Origin: a bacterium
GTDB lineage: Bacteria; Spirochaetota; JAHITG01
Direction: 5' to 3'
DNA length: 6,229 nt
Assembly: GCA_028711675.1 (NCBI GenBank)
Contig: JAQTRT010000194.1
Span: 1-6,229 of the forward strand
The translations under genes were made by a program, and so were the position numbers. Shown here piece by piece: positions 1-6,229 of the stretch (positions within the stretch are counted from its first letter, which is position 1; the number at the start of each line of letters is the position of its first letter). Under the pieces are notes generated by a model. The model saw only the letters and a program-made list of their open reading frames with translations. It was not told the DNA's origin and searched no databases.

Positions 1-1
1 G

Positions 2-1417
2 GTCGGGCATGACCAGGTACCCGACCCTGTCAGAAAGGCTCAGAATATTGTCATTATTACCGTCCTGGTTGTTGATCCGGTACAGGAGAAATGTCAGTGA
101 ATTTTCCCATTCCACGATGTCTAATATGCCGCTTAAACTGGCGGTCCAGTATTCCTGCCACCCGCTTTTCACGCCGGAAACAACGGATTTATCGGCTTTC
201 TTGGAATACGTTGTGGAGAGCGAGGTTTTCAGGTTCTTGAAATACCCGTCCAGAAGGAACATCTTGGTCACGTCGATCCCGGCTTCATACAGCTGCCAGT
301 TATTCTTGGAATTATTTACTTCTTTCTTGCTTGCGGCTGTGATATAACGGAGGCGGCCTCCCAAAGAGAGTTCGTTCTGCATGTTCAATACGTTCGCGGC
401 CTTGAACTCCAGTTCGTCGTCGGTCAGGATCTCCTGGACAGGCTTGAAGGCTGTATTGTTCCGCTTATAAGCAGCGCTGAAGGAAAGGGTGTTGAGGTCC
501 ATGAGCCATTCGTCGCCGGCGTAGAATTTCAGGGTGTCGTTCACCAGGTCCTTGGAACCCAGGGAGAAGAACCTTTCGTCCACCAGGCTGACCCGGGCTA
601 AAAGATGGTGGGCTTCTATGTGATTTTCGGACTCCAGGTAGAACGCGTGTCCTTTCAGGTTCTTGTTTGTAGGATTCAGAAGGTCGCTGTCGTACCGGGA
701 GTTGGCGTATACCGCGTAAATTTTATTCCGTGAAGCAAAATACCCGGCCTTGGTGGAGAAAAGGTCATTTTTTACAGGCAGGGTCTTGTAGTTCTCATTG
801 GTTTTTAAAGAATTCTGGTCGTCCTTGTAGATGTTGTAAAGAGTGTCCACGTTGAATTTACCGAAATTGACAGAAAGGTTGCCGCCGTAACTGGCCTGCT
901 TGAACTGGCCGTTCTGGTTTGCTGTGTTCATGCTGCTGGATTCAAAGCCTTTCTTTTTTTCCTTGGTGAAACCGATATATCCTGAGAGGAGGGTCTGGTC
1001 GAACAGGCTCTTGGTACTATTGAGCAGGACACCTGCGTTCACGCCTCTGAGCTTGGAATTCCAGACGCTGACAGGCGAATGGACCCTGGTCTTGTCGCCG
1101 ATGTAGAGGAACCAGTTCTTGTTCTTTTCGTAATCATACTGGTCCGCATAAAAATAAAGGGAATCAATGGTATACTCGTTAAAATCATCTTTGTTTTCCC
1201 TGGTGTAGCTGTAGCGTATCCGGCTTCTGGTCACCAGCCCCGTGCTCCGGTCATCCGTGGTGTACATATCCACAAAAGGCTGAAAATCAGAACTGTTGCT
1301 CGAACTTATGCTCTGGCCTCTGACCTGGACCCCGGCTTTCACGTAGCCGTTCAGGCTGGCCTCAAGGTCCAGGCTGATGAAGAGAATGAATAACAGTATG
1401 AATATCTTGTTCCTCAT
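2..1417 (-). CDS. Predicted outer-membrane beta-barrel protein, unrecognised family (3' end beyond window)
   Basis: The frame is open from the ATG at 1417 to the left edge without a stop; 472 codons are visible and the C-terminus is missing. It starts MRNKIF, then a hydrophobic segment, with likely cleavage at LEA/SLNG (about residue 20). The mature part is almost entirely alternating polar/hydrophobic strands rich in Y, F, N, S and K with short N/D/G turns: GYVKAGVQVRG (24-34), SRIRYSYTREN (65-75), WFLYIGDKT (102-110), LSGYIGFTKEKKKG (144-157), ASYGGNLSVNFG (175-186), NKIYAVYANSRYD (231-243), LSFSAAYKRN (311-320). This is the pattern of a large outer-membrane barrel, porin-like or unclassified. 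No plug domain or TonB box was seen. The YIGD ... RGVNAGV stretch (105-131) may be a useful family signature. The start is supported by GGAGGG seven bases upstream and the signal peptide. It follows the FecR gene by 28 bp. Confident it is a real gene and probably a barrel; function unknown. Confidence 0.82.
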   Translation of the reverse strand, partial: MRNKIFILLFILFISLDLEASLNGYVKAGVQVRGQSISSSNSSDFQPFVDMYTTDDRSTGLVTRSRIRYSYTRENKDDFNEYTIDSLYFYADQYDYEKNKNWFLYIGDKTRVHSPVSVWNSKLRGVNAGVLLNSTKSLFDQTLLSGYIGFTKEKKKGFESSSMNTANQNGQFKQASYGGNLSVNFGKFNVDTLYNIYKDDQNSLKTNENYKTLPVKNDLFSTKAGYFASRNKIYAVYANSRYDSDLLNPTNKNLKGHAFYLESENHIEAHHLLARVSLVDERFFSLGSKDLVNDTLKFYAGDEWLMDLNTLSFSAAYKRNNTAFKPVQEILTDDELEFKAANVLNMQNELSLGGRLRYITAASKKEVNNSKNNWQLYEAGIDVTKMFLLDGYFKNLKTSLSTTYSKKADKSVVSGVKSGWQEYWTASLSGILDIVEWENSLTFLLYRINNQDGNNDNILSLSDRVGYLVMPD

Positions 1418-1424
1418 GAATGAA

Positions 1425-1430
1425 CCCTCC
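1425..1430 (-). promoter_or_regulatory. Shine-Dalgarno site of the partial barrel gene
   Basis: GGAGGG on the minus strand, seven bases before the ATG at 1417, inside the 28 bp gap after the FecR gene stop. It confirms a start for a gene that otherwise runs out of the window. Confidence 0.85.
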
Positions 1431-1445
1431 GTATTTTCTTCCTTG

Positions 1446-2375
1446 TTATCTTTCTGGCGGGCCGGGCGGCATGGCTTTCCATTCGATCACCCGGTCGGAA
1501 TTGATCGCATAGTTGCCGTTTTTATCCCATGCTTCCACGTAGACCGTATTCTTACCGGGATAAAGCTTCAGCGTGTAATGAAGGATGGCGTTGCTTGCGG
1601 CATCAGGCACCTGTTCCCCGTTCACATAAACGGAATCGAGGTTGCTGTCATTCACCATGAACATTACATCATACTCTTCAGAAGGCGTGATCTCTCCGAA
1701 AGAGGCTGGTCTGAACACGGTGATAATGGGCGCTGTTGTATCGTCTCCGCCGTCTCCCTCTCCTGTGAAAAATATGGGTTCTCCTGCTTCCTGGCCCTCT
1801 TCGATGAGACAGCTGAATCCGGCCTTTACTTCCTTGCTGACCCCGTATTTTTCGTTTATGTTCCTTACTATGATAAGGCCGCTAAAGACCTTCACTCTGG
1901 TCAGTTCTTCCTGGACTTGGGTCTCAAAATATGTCCCGCGCACTCCCACGACAGCTGTGGGTGTCTCTATGTCCAGAAAGTTCTTTTTACCCAGTTTTTC
2001 CAGTTTTACTTTCATGGACCCGAACAGTACTTTAACCTTGGAATTGTTCTCCTGATCTTGTAGAAGCACTTTATCAATGCTCATCACGCCTTCGCCTTTG
2101 ATATGGAACCTGGCCCCGCTCGTCAATTCCAGCATGCAGGAGGTATTTTTGTAAGTTTTCAGGATATCCCCTTCCTGGATCTTGGTCTTGAGCGCGGCTT
2201 TCTGTACGGATTTGTCCTTTTTCTTTATTTCCATGCGGCCCATGATGAATTTTACTTCGCCGCAGGAAGTGACGGGCTTTTCAATGCTCTTTACTTTTTC
2301 CTTGGCTGCCTGCAAACGGAACTGCAGAGAGCAGATGAAGAGCAGAACTGTGATGATCGTTGTGGTCTTGCTCAT
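1446..2375 (-). CDS. Secreted FecR-domain protein with C-terminal Ig-like domain
   Basis: A 309-residue protein with an N-terminal signal peptide (cleavage near LQA, about residue 23) and no later membrane segment. Residues about 35-200 form a FecR domain: G-x-V-x-F-I-M-G-x-M, IQEGDILKT (67-74), L-E-L-x-S-G-A-R-F, and the diagnostic IETPTAVVGVRGTYFE (136-151). An acidic, glycine-rich linker (TGEGDGGDD) leads to a second domain at about 213-300 opening with TAPIITV and holding VYVNGEQV and LYPGKNTVYVEAWDKNGN. This resembles the Ig-like fold of the glucodextranase B type or other Big-like domains. Classical FecR is a membrane-spanning sigma regulator beside a FecI-type sigma gene. Here there is no such neighbour and no cytoplasmic sigma-binding N-terminus, so an extracytoplasmic binding or scaffolding role is more likely than signalling. 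It lies 13 bp after the PorV-like gene and 28 bp before the next. Family call firm, role unknown. Confidence 0.85.
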   Translation of the reverse strand: MSKTTTIITVLLFICSLQFRLQAAKEKVKSIEKPVTSCGEVKFIMGRMEIKKKDKSVQKAALKTKIQEGDILKTYKNTSCMLELTSGARFHIKGEGVMSIDKVLLQDQENNSKVKVLFGSMKVKLEKLGKKNFLDIETPTAVVGVRGTYFETQVQEELTRVKVFSGLIIVRNINEKYGVSKEVKAGFSCLIEEGQEAGEPIFFTGEGDGGDDTTAPIITVFRPASFGEITPSEEYDVMFMVNDSNLDSVYVNGEQVPDAASNAILHYTLKLYPGKNTVYVEAWDKNGNYAINSDRVIEWKAMPPGPPER

Positions 2376-2382
2376 GGCTTGT

Positions 2383-2386
2383 CTCC
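2383..2386 (-). promoter_or_regulatory. Shine-Dalgarno site of the FecR-domain gene
   Basis: GGAG on the minus strand (context CAGGAGAC), seven bases before the ATG at 2375. It sits in the 13 bp gap only two bases past the stop codon of the PorV-like gene, which favours translational coupling and confirms this start. Confidence 0.8.
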
Positions 2387-2388
2387 TG

Positions 2389-3333
2389 TTAATAATTGAA
2401 TTTTATCCCCAGGCTCTGGTCCATGCCCAGGTCTCCCCGGTACGTCAAAAGATAATGGCCGGTGAACCGCTGCCATTTTAATTCCATTCCACCGTTCAGC
2501 ATGTTCCGCAGTTCATTGGCCCGGGTTGTGCCGTCCGTATATTCCACTGTGCTGTTCCCGTATTCCGAGAGAAGGCTGAAATTCCTGACGATGTTCACTG
2601 TGGCCCGCAGGGAAAAGAGGAATTGTTCCAGGTCCGTACCCATGCCCATTCCCACGGTCAGCCGTCCTATCTGATAGTCCAGCGCTCCCGTGATCCGGGG
2701 TATCAGTTTTTCATAGGTCATGTTCCTGGAATAAAGTTTATCAGCCAGAAGATTGTCCAGCATAAGGCCTGCTCTCAGGTTTCGCAGCACATTCCTGGAT
2801 ATTCCTGTTCCCAGGGCCAGCATCATCCGTTCATATCCGCTGTAAAGCCTCTGGTAGACCATACGGGTGTTCACACCCAGGTTAAAATATTTCAACTTAC
2901 GGCCATAACCTATGGTCACTGCTGTCTCGAGAGTATCAAAGCTGCCTGAAAAACTTCCGTTCTCATCATAACCTTTAAACCCGCTGTTCTGGAGAAGGAG
3001 CACGTTCATCCCGAAACCGGATCGTTCCCGGCTCAGGGAAAAACCAATGTCATACACATTAATGCCTTCTATGCCGTCCGAAGCCTCGTCAAAGAGGTTA
3101 CGTCCGAAAGGCTGGTAATAGTTGAGCATGACTTCGTTCTTTCCTGATATGAGCAGTGAAGGATTGTACACAGCGGCTTCAGCCGTGGAACTGTCCGCGG
3201 CGCCTGTCCGGCTCCCGGCCATCCGGGAAGCTGCTCCGAATTCCAGAAAAGCATAGGATGACGCGGAAACCCGGGTGCCTGTGCTGTATATCAGGATCAG
3301 TAAAATAAAAATAATTTTTATTCTCTTTTTCAT
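2389..3333 (-). CDS. PorV/PorQ-like outer-membrane beta-barrel protein
   Basis: A 314-residue protein with a clear signal peptide: MKKR, a long hydrophobic stretch, and predicted cleavage after VSA (about residue 24). The mature start carries the hallmark of the PorV/PorQ family: FLEFGAASRMAG (29-40), then A-A-D and TAEAAVYNPSLL (50-61), equivalent to the family's aR-x-x-G-x-x-x-A ... A-x-x-x-NPA/S-L block. The rest is a run of amphipathic strands with G/N turns, and the protein ends in FNY, an aromatic C-terminus typical of barrels inserted by the BAM machinery. Length is at the short end for the family. In Bacteroidota, PorV shuttles T9SS cargo to the attachment complex and PorQ takes part in surface attachment; a related role for the upstream sorting-tail protein is inferred from adjacency. 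The start is fixed by GGAGG six bases upstream and the signal peptide. PorV cannot be separated from PorQ here, so no symbol is given. Confidence 0.82.
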   Translation of the reverse strand: MKKRIKIIFILLILIYSTGTRVSASSYAFLEFGAASRMAGSRTGAADSSTAEAAVYNPSLLISGKNEVMLNYYQPFGRNLFDEASDGIEGINVYDIGFSLSRERSGFGMNVLLLQNSGFKGYDENGSFSGSFDTLETAVTIGYGRKLKYFNLGVNTRMVYQRLYSGYERMMLALGTGISRNVLRNLRAGLMLDNLLADKLYSRNMTYEKLIPRITGALDYQIGRLTVGMGMGTDLEQFLFSLRATVNIVRNFSLLSEYGNSTVEYTDGTTRANELRNMLNGGMELKWQRFTGHYLLTYRGDLGMDQSLGIKFNY

Positions 3334-3339
3334 CTCTTT

Positions 3340-3344
3340 CCTCC
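3340..3344 (-). promoter_or_regulatory. Shine-Dalgarno site of the PorV/PorQ-like gene
   Basis: GGAGG on the minus strand, six bases before the ATG at 3333 and within the 21 bp gap after the upstream stop codon. It fixes the start and suits reinitiation within one transcript. Confidence 0.85.
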
Positions 3345-3354
3345 TTAAGCCGGT

Positions 3355-6229
3355 TTATTTTATCACTACCAGTTTGCCTTTCTTGACGATCTCTTTTTCG
3401 CTCAGTTTGCTCCTGGCTTTTATCACATATACGTATGAACCGCTTGACAACTTGTCTATCGCCAGGCTGATCTGTTTTTTAAATCCAGGGGTCTGGTCCT
3501 CTTTCAGGCTGAACACTTTTTCTCCGGCTATAGTGTAGAGGCTGAACTCGATCCGGCTCTCTTCTGTGAGCGTGTATTCTGTTTTCAGGAAAGAGTGTTT
3601 GCTTTTGATATATGGATTGGGGTAGGTCTTTACGTCTATAATATCCACTTCACCCGTGAGAAAGGCCGCGTATTCAGGTGTGGCTACTTTCAGCAGGTAT
3701 TCCTTATTGATGCCGTATTTACCGCCTTCCACCTTGATGCTTCCTGAACCGCTCCGGCTGATGACCTTGCCTGTGTATCTTTCGACCAAAGCGCACATGA
3801 GGCCGGCCTGGCCGATCTGGTTCAGGTCCCAGGTCAGTTCACCGTCCTGAAAAGGGATCTCGCTGGAAGCCTTGAATTCCCATACTTTATAAGTGGTTAT
3901 TGGCGACCGGATGTCGTAGGACAGGCTGTTCCCGATAGAGAGCCGGACATTGGCCCCCGGTGTCTTCGGGACCTTATTATAGTCATATTGATCGCCGGCA
4001 TCCGCGCTTTTCTGCGCTGTACCTATGAAATTGAAATTATCCTGCTTGCGGCCTGCTGAAAAACCGATCCTGGACAGCCAGTCGTATTTTTTGTCTTTCA
4101 GGTTGACAGATTTGGCAGCAGGGATTTTGGACCTGGATTTCAGGGTTTGTTCACTTCCTTTAACATAAAGCATGCATTCCTGATTTGCCCAGATCCAGCA
4201 TCCGTACCAGGGATACAGTACATCCGTAAGAAAGTAGCTGTAGCCGTCGTAAAAATATAATCCCGGATCAATATACTGTTCCGCTTCCAGGAACGGTGTC
4301 AATAAATTGGTGTTGCCCCGTTCCCCGACCCGGAGCACGTCGCACGGGAAAAGGAAGGGTGATGTAATAAGGTTCCAGCCGGGTGACAAAGGGAGCCCGG
4401 CATTGTCCGATTTCGAGAGAGGCTCACCCTGGGGATTGAACAGGAATGAATTGCCGGGATAGATCCAGTATCCTGTGTAGGGCTGGAACTTGGACGGCTG
4501 CTGATACTGCATGCCGTTCGCATCCGGGGTCAAGGAAGGGTTCCATTCATACAGATAATAATCGCCTGTTTCCCCGGAATTGAGGTTAGCGGATATCTCC
4601 CGGCTCTGCAGGGGTTTGGAGATCCCGATCAGGTTCCAAATCCCGCCCCAGACATAGGAATTGGAGAACATAAAAGACATGGGCATGGCAGCCGGGTACA
4701 CATAGCATACGGACTTGGGGGATCCTGTCAACCAGTCGTAATTAGTGGATATGATCATATATTCATAATAGGAATCAGGAACAACGGTATGGTCTGTGAA
4801 AGAATAGGAGTTCGAGGGCATAAAACCCACGTTGGTCGGATGGTCCATGGAAAGAAGATCCTGGCGGTATATCTTATAGCCTTGTTCGTCAGGCGTGTCC
4901 TGCCAGAACAGGATGACCTTGTTGTCCGCAGTGTAATAACCGAGGAACTGGTTCGGCATGGAAGGCATGTTATTGAACTTGGTCAGGAACACATCCTCCA
5001 AATCTGCCGAGTACTTAATATCATTGGTGGTGCCCCAGTCCCTGTCAAAATAAAAACCGTCCCTGAAACTGCCGGCCACAAAAATGTTCGTAGGTTTGGA
5101 CTGGGGTATGACGGCAACGCCGTTTGCTTCGTCGTCATATGTACCGCCCATGGTCTTGGTCCATCCGTAGGTGCCGTCGGCATTGATCTTCATGACAAAG
5201 ATATCCTTACCGCCGTTGGAGTATTTATAATCGTAGACGCCCCACATACCGCCGAAATCCAGGGCGTCCGTATAATAACCTGTGACGAATATTTCACCTG
5301 TATTGGTGGCCACGGTGATGGCATAGGCTTCGGAATCGCTGGTCCCGTACAGGATCTTGGGCCATCCCGGACAGAAGCTGAGGTCCTTATCCAGCTTGCA
5401 GATAAAAGCGTTCCTCACCCCGCTCAGCATTGTATAACCCACGGCATAGATATTATTGGAGTTATCCGTGGTCAGTCCCCAGAGTCCGTCCTCTTCCCAA
5501 CCCGGGTATGTCCATGTATTGATATAGTCGCCGAACGGCGATAACTTGGTGATGAACATATCATGCGCCCCAAGACTGCTCCGGATATCGGTGTTTGTCC
5601 AGGCCTGCTGGAAGTTCACAGTACCTTCAAACTGACCGCCAACATAAACATTCGATTTTTTGGTTACGGCCACGGTCCAGCCGATATCCTCGCCGGTGCT
5701 TCCGAAGGTCCGTGTCCAGCCGTAAGTGCCTGATGAATCCACCATGGTGATGAAAGCATCTCTTGATCCTGCTGAGGTCTTCGTGTCTGAACTGCCCAAA
5801 GGAGAACCGAAATTCACATTCGATTCGAATTGGCCTGTGATATATATGTTATTTTGATTATCCGCGTTCACATAAAAGGCCGCGTCATTGCCCGGGCCTC
5901 CGATGACAGCACTCCACTGGGGGAAATCCGTATTGAGTATCTTGGCCAGAAATATATCACTGTTGCCGAAACAGGTACTCGGGAGCGGTTCACTCCAGTC
6001 ATTGCCAAGTGCGATATTCGAGCCGGCCATCTGATTGATGTAGCCTGTTATGAACATATTGCCCGCATAATCCGGGGCAGCATGGAACCCCATGTCCTCG
6101 AACCCTGCACCGATGATATGTGTCCGGCAGTAATTTCCGTTGTTGGATACTTTTGTCAGGAAAGCATCGGCTTCTGTAAGACCGGCGCTTGATTTTGGAT
6201 TAAGGGATGTGGACCAGTCCTGGTCAAAG
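3355..6229 (-). CDS. Large secreted SBBP beta-propeller repeat protein with T9SS-type/FlgD-like C-terminal domain (5' end beyond window)
   Basis: The reading frame is open to the right edge, so the true start lies outside; 957 residues plus the TAA stop are visible. An internal ATG at 6093 falls inside a repeat, follows 45 codons of good repeat sequence, and is not the start. Visible domains in order: SBBP-type repeats at about residues 1-415 (D-[AIMV]-F-[LIV] openings, then G-x-Y-x-W-T, then N-[IV]-[YF]-[IV]-x-G); a fibronectin III-like segment at about 428-514 (VILFWQDTPDEQGYKIYR); two GWNL/GYW modules at about 528-690; a beta-rich stretch at about 710-850; and a final domain at about 861-957 with YPNPY, a G-E-K-V strand, SSGSYVYVIKA and a GKLVVIK terminus. 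That tail matches the T9SS type A sorting or FlgD-like Ig fold. I infer a surface-displayed, non-enzymatic (binding or adhesive) protein; no catalytic motif was seen. It is the most upstream gene visible and ends 21 bp before the PorV-like gene. Confident about architecture, not about ligand or role. Confidence 0.9.
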   Translation of the reverse strand, partial: FDQDWSTSLNPKSSAGLTEADAFLTKVSNNGNYCRTHIIGAGFEDMGFHAAPDYAGNMFITGYINQMAGSNIALGNDWSEPLPSTCFGNSDIFLAKILNTDFPQWSAVIGGPGNDAAFYVNADNQNNIYITGQFESNVNFGSPLGSSDTKTSAGSRDAFITMVDSSGTYGWTRTFGSTGEDIGWTVAVTKKSNVYVGGQFEGTVNFQQAWTNTDIRSSLGAHDMFITKLSPFGDYINTWTYPGWEEDGLWGLTTDNSNNIYAVGYTMLSGVRNAFICKLDKDLSFCPGWPKILYGTSDSEAYAITVATNTGEIFVTGYYTDALDFGGMWGVYDYKYSNGGKDIFVMKINADGTYGWTKTMGGTYDDEANGVAVIPQSKPTNIFVAGSFRDGFYFDRDWGTTNDIKYSADLEDVFLTKFNNMPSMPNQFLGYYTADNKVILFWQDTPDEQGYKIYRQDLLSMDHPTNVGFMPSNSYSFTDHTVVPDSYYEYMIISTNYDWLTGSPKSVCYVYPAAMPMSFMFSNSYVWGGIWNLIGISKPLQSREISANLNSGETGDYYLYEWNPSLTPDANGMQYQQPSKFQPYTGYWIYPGNSFLFNPQGEPLSKSDNAGLPLSPGWNLITSPFLFPCDVLRVGERGNTNLLTPFLEAEQYIDPGLYFYDGYSYFLTDVLYPWYGCWIWANQECMLYVKGSEQTLKSRSKIPAAKSVNLKDKKYDWLSRIGFSAGRKQDNFNFIGTAQKSADAGDQYDYNKVPKTPGANVRLSIGNSLSYDIRSPITTYKVWEFKASSEIPFQDGELTWDLNQIGQAGLMCALVERYTGKVISRSGSGSIKVEGGKYGINKEYLLKVATPEYAAFLTGEVDIIDVKTYPNPYIKSKHSFLKTEYTLTEESRIEFSLYTIAGEKVFSLKEDQTPGFKKQISLAIDKLSSGSYVYVIKARSKLSEKEIVKKGKLVVIK
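3358..3645 (-). other. T9SS type A sorting-like / FlgD Ig-like C-terminal domain (part of the large CDS)
   Basis: This is the last 96 or so residues of the giant protein. It opens with V-K-T-YPNPY and continues with an alternating strand (FLKTEYTLTEES), SLYTIAGEKVFSL, a P-G-F turn, LSSGSYVYVIKA, and a lysine-rich end closing on GKLVVIK. Order and spacing match the type IX secretion tail: YPNP, then I/L-Y-x-x-x-G-x-x-V, then L-x-x-G-x-Y, then K-x-x-V-x-K. In T9SS bacteria this tail directs passage through the outer membrane and is usually removed or anchored at the surface. The FlgD-like Ig fold of some candidate phyla is near-indistinguishable by eye, so T9SS use is likely but not proven without the core translocon genes. 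Confidence 0.75.
4159..4647 (-). repeat. Duplicated GWNL...GYW module inside the large surface protein
   Basis: Two successive segments of about 75 residues share a plan. The first begins GIWNLIGIS (near 4647) and reaches YTGYWIYPGN (near 4470). The second begins PGWNLITSPF (near 4383) and reaches YPWYGCWIWANQ (near 4200). Both carry an aromatic-rich middle (YYLYEW in one, LYFYDGYSYF in the other) before the GYW/GCW strand. I read this as an ancient internal duplication of a small beta domain lying between the fibronectin-like segment and the C-terminal half. W-N-L-I and G-Y-W motifs of this sort are common in T9SS-type cargo and related surface proteins, but I cannot assign a named family with certainty. 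Confidence 0.6.
4983..6229 (-). repeat. Tandem SBBP-type beta-propeller repeats (protein level)
   Basis: Repeat units open with D/N-[AIMV]-F-[LIV] at about 6168, 5958, 5760, 5562, 5412, 5205 and 4995, giving steps of 50-70 residues. Each unit runs: opening strand, short loop often with G-x-Y-x-W, a G-rich turn with E/D-D, then N-x-[YF]-[IV]-x-G and often a V-x-F or L-D-F strand. The last opening, at 4995, leads straight into the fibronectin-like segment, so six units are complete here. The first 20 visible residues (FDQDWS onward) look like the tail of an earlier unit, compare FDRDWG in the sixth, so the array continues past the edge. The units are diverged in DNA and are not recent identical copies. 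The pattern is that of the SBBP (beta-propeller) repeat family; whether they close as one propeller cannot be judged from a partial array. Confidence 0.85.

Larger units (their letters stand above)
2..6229 (-). other. Four-gene surface/outer-membrane operon (both ends open)
   Basis: All four genes run in the same direction with gaps of 21, 13 and 28 bp, each gap filled mainly by a ribosome-binding site. No hairpin followed by a T-run and no convincing promoter was seen between them. The products share a theme: three begin with signal peptides, the fourth ends in a sorting-like tail, and two are barrels. The promoter must lie beyond 6229 and the terminator before position 1. Confidence 0.8.

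Noticed and set aside
9..347. Plus-strand open frame of 112 codons near the left edge
   Set aside because: Antisense to the continuous barrel frame, which reads through this region with regular beta-strand sequence; no ribosome-binding site seen.
1418..1445. Possible terminator or promoter between the FecR and barrel genes
   Set aside because: Only 28 bp, with the Shine-Dalgarno site taking part of it; the A/T run carries no hairpin and no paired -35/-10 boxes.
1377..2063. Plus-strand open frame of 228 codons opposite the FecR gene and the start of the barrel gene
   Set aside because: It spans the gap and opposes two well-supported genes with signal peptides and ribosome-binding sites, and has no coherent protein features.
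3069..3254. Short minus-strand open frame overlapping the PorV-like gene in another frame
   Set aside because: Out of frame within a gene with family motifs and a signal peptide; no independent evidence for translation.
4789..5544. Plus-strand open frame of 251 codons opposite the SBBP repeats
   Set aside because: It lies wholly antisense to a frame with clear domain motifs, has no Shine-Dalgarno site unlike the real genes here, and its translation shows no recognisable domain or signal. It is an open complement frame caused by codon bias.
3355..6093. ATG at 6093 as the start of the giant protein
   Set aside because: The frame continues upstream to the edge with repeat-like sequence (DAFLTKV..., GAGFED), the ATG sits inside a repeat unit, and there is neither a signal peptide nor a Shine-Dalgarno site there.

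Overview
The window is a tightly packed piece of one minus-strand operon encoding cell-surface and outer-membrane proteins. Both ends are cut by the window edge. In transcription order, right to left, there are four genes. (1) A very large secreted protein lacking its N-terminus: SBBP-type beta-propeller repeats, a fibronectin III-like segment, a duplicated GWNL/GYW module, and a C-terminal domain resembling the type IX secretion (T9SS) type A sorting tail or FlgD-like Ig fold. (2) A small PorV/PorQ-like outer-membrane barrel. (3) A secreted FecR-domain protein with a C-terminal Ig-like domain. (4) A predicted outer-membrane beta-barrel protein lacking its C-terminus. The gaps between genes are 21, 13 and 28 bp. 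Each downstream gene has a good Shine-Dalgarno sequence, and I see no terminator or convincing internal promoter, so co-transcription is likely.

Organism: a diderm (Gram-negative-type) bacterium. Genes 2 to 4 begin with N-terminal signal peptides, two are predicted outer-membrane barrels, and gene 1 ends in a T9SS-like sorting tail. Base composition looks close to half G+C by eye. All three visible start codons have GGAG or GGAGG at 6-7 nt spacing. This is unlike typical Bacteroidota, which generally lack strong Shine-Dalgarno signals. I therefore lean to a non-Bacteroidota lineage that carries T9SS-like parts (for example Elusimicrobiota, Fibrobacterota or an uncultured candidate phylum), but the sequence does not fix the phylum.

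Layout: 2-1417 partial barrel gene; 1446-2375 FecR/Ig gene; 2389-3333 PorV/PorQ-like gene; 3355-6229 partial giant repeat protein. No stretch over 300 bases is without a gene, and no RNA genes, mobile elements or CRISPR arrays were seen.

Working model (inference): the repeat protein is exported and displayed through its C-terminal tail. The PorV/PorQ-like barrel may be its dedicated outer-membrane partner. The FecR/Ig protein and the last barrel would complete a surface assembly. The individual family calls are reasonably supported; the joint function is a hypothesis.
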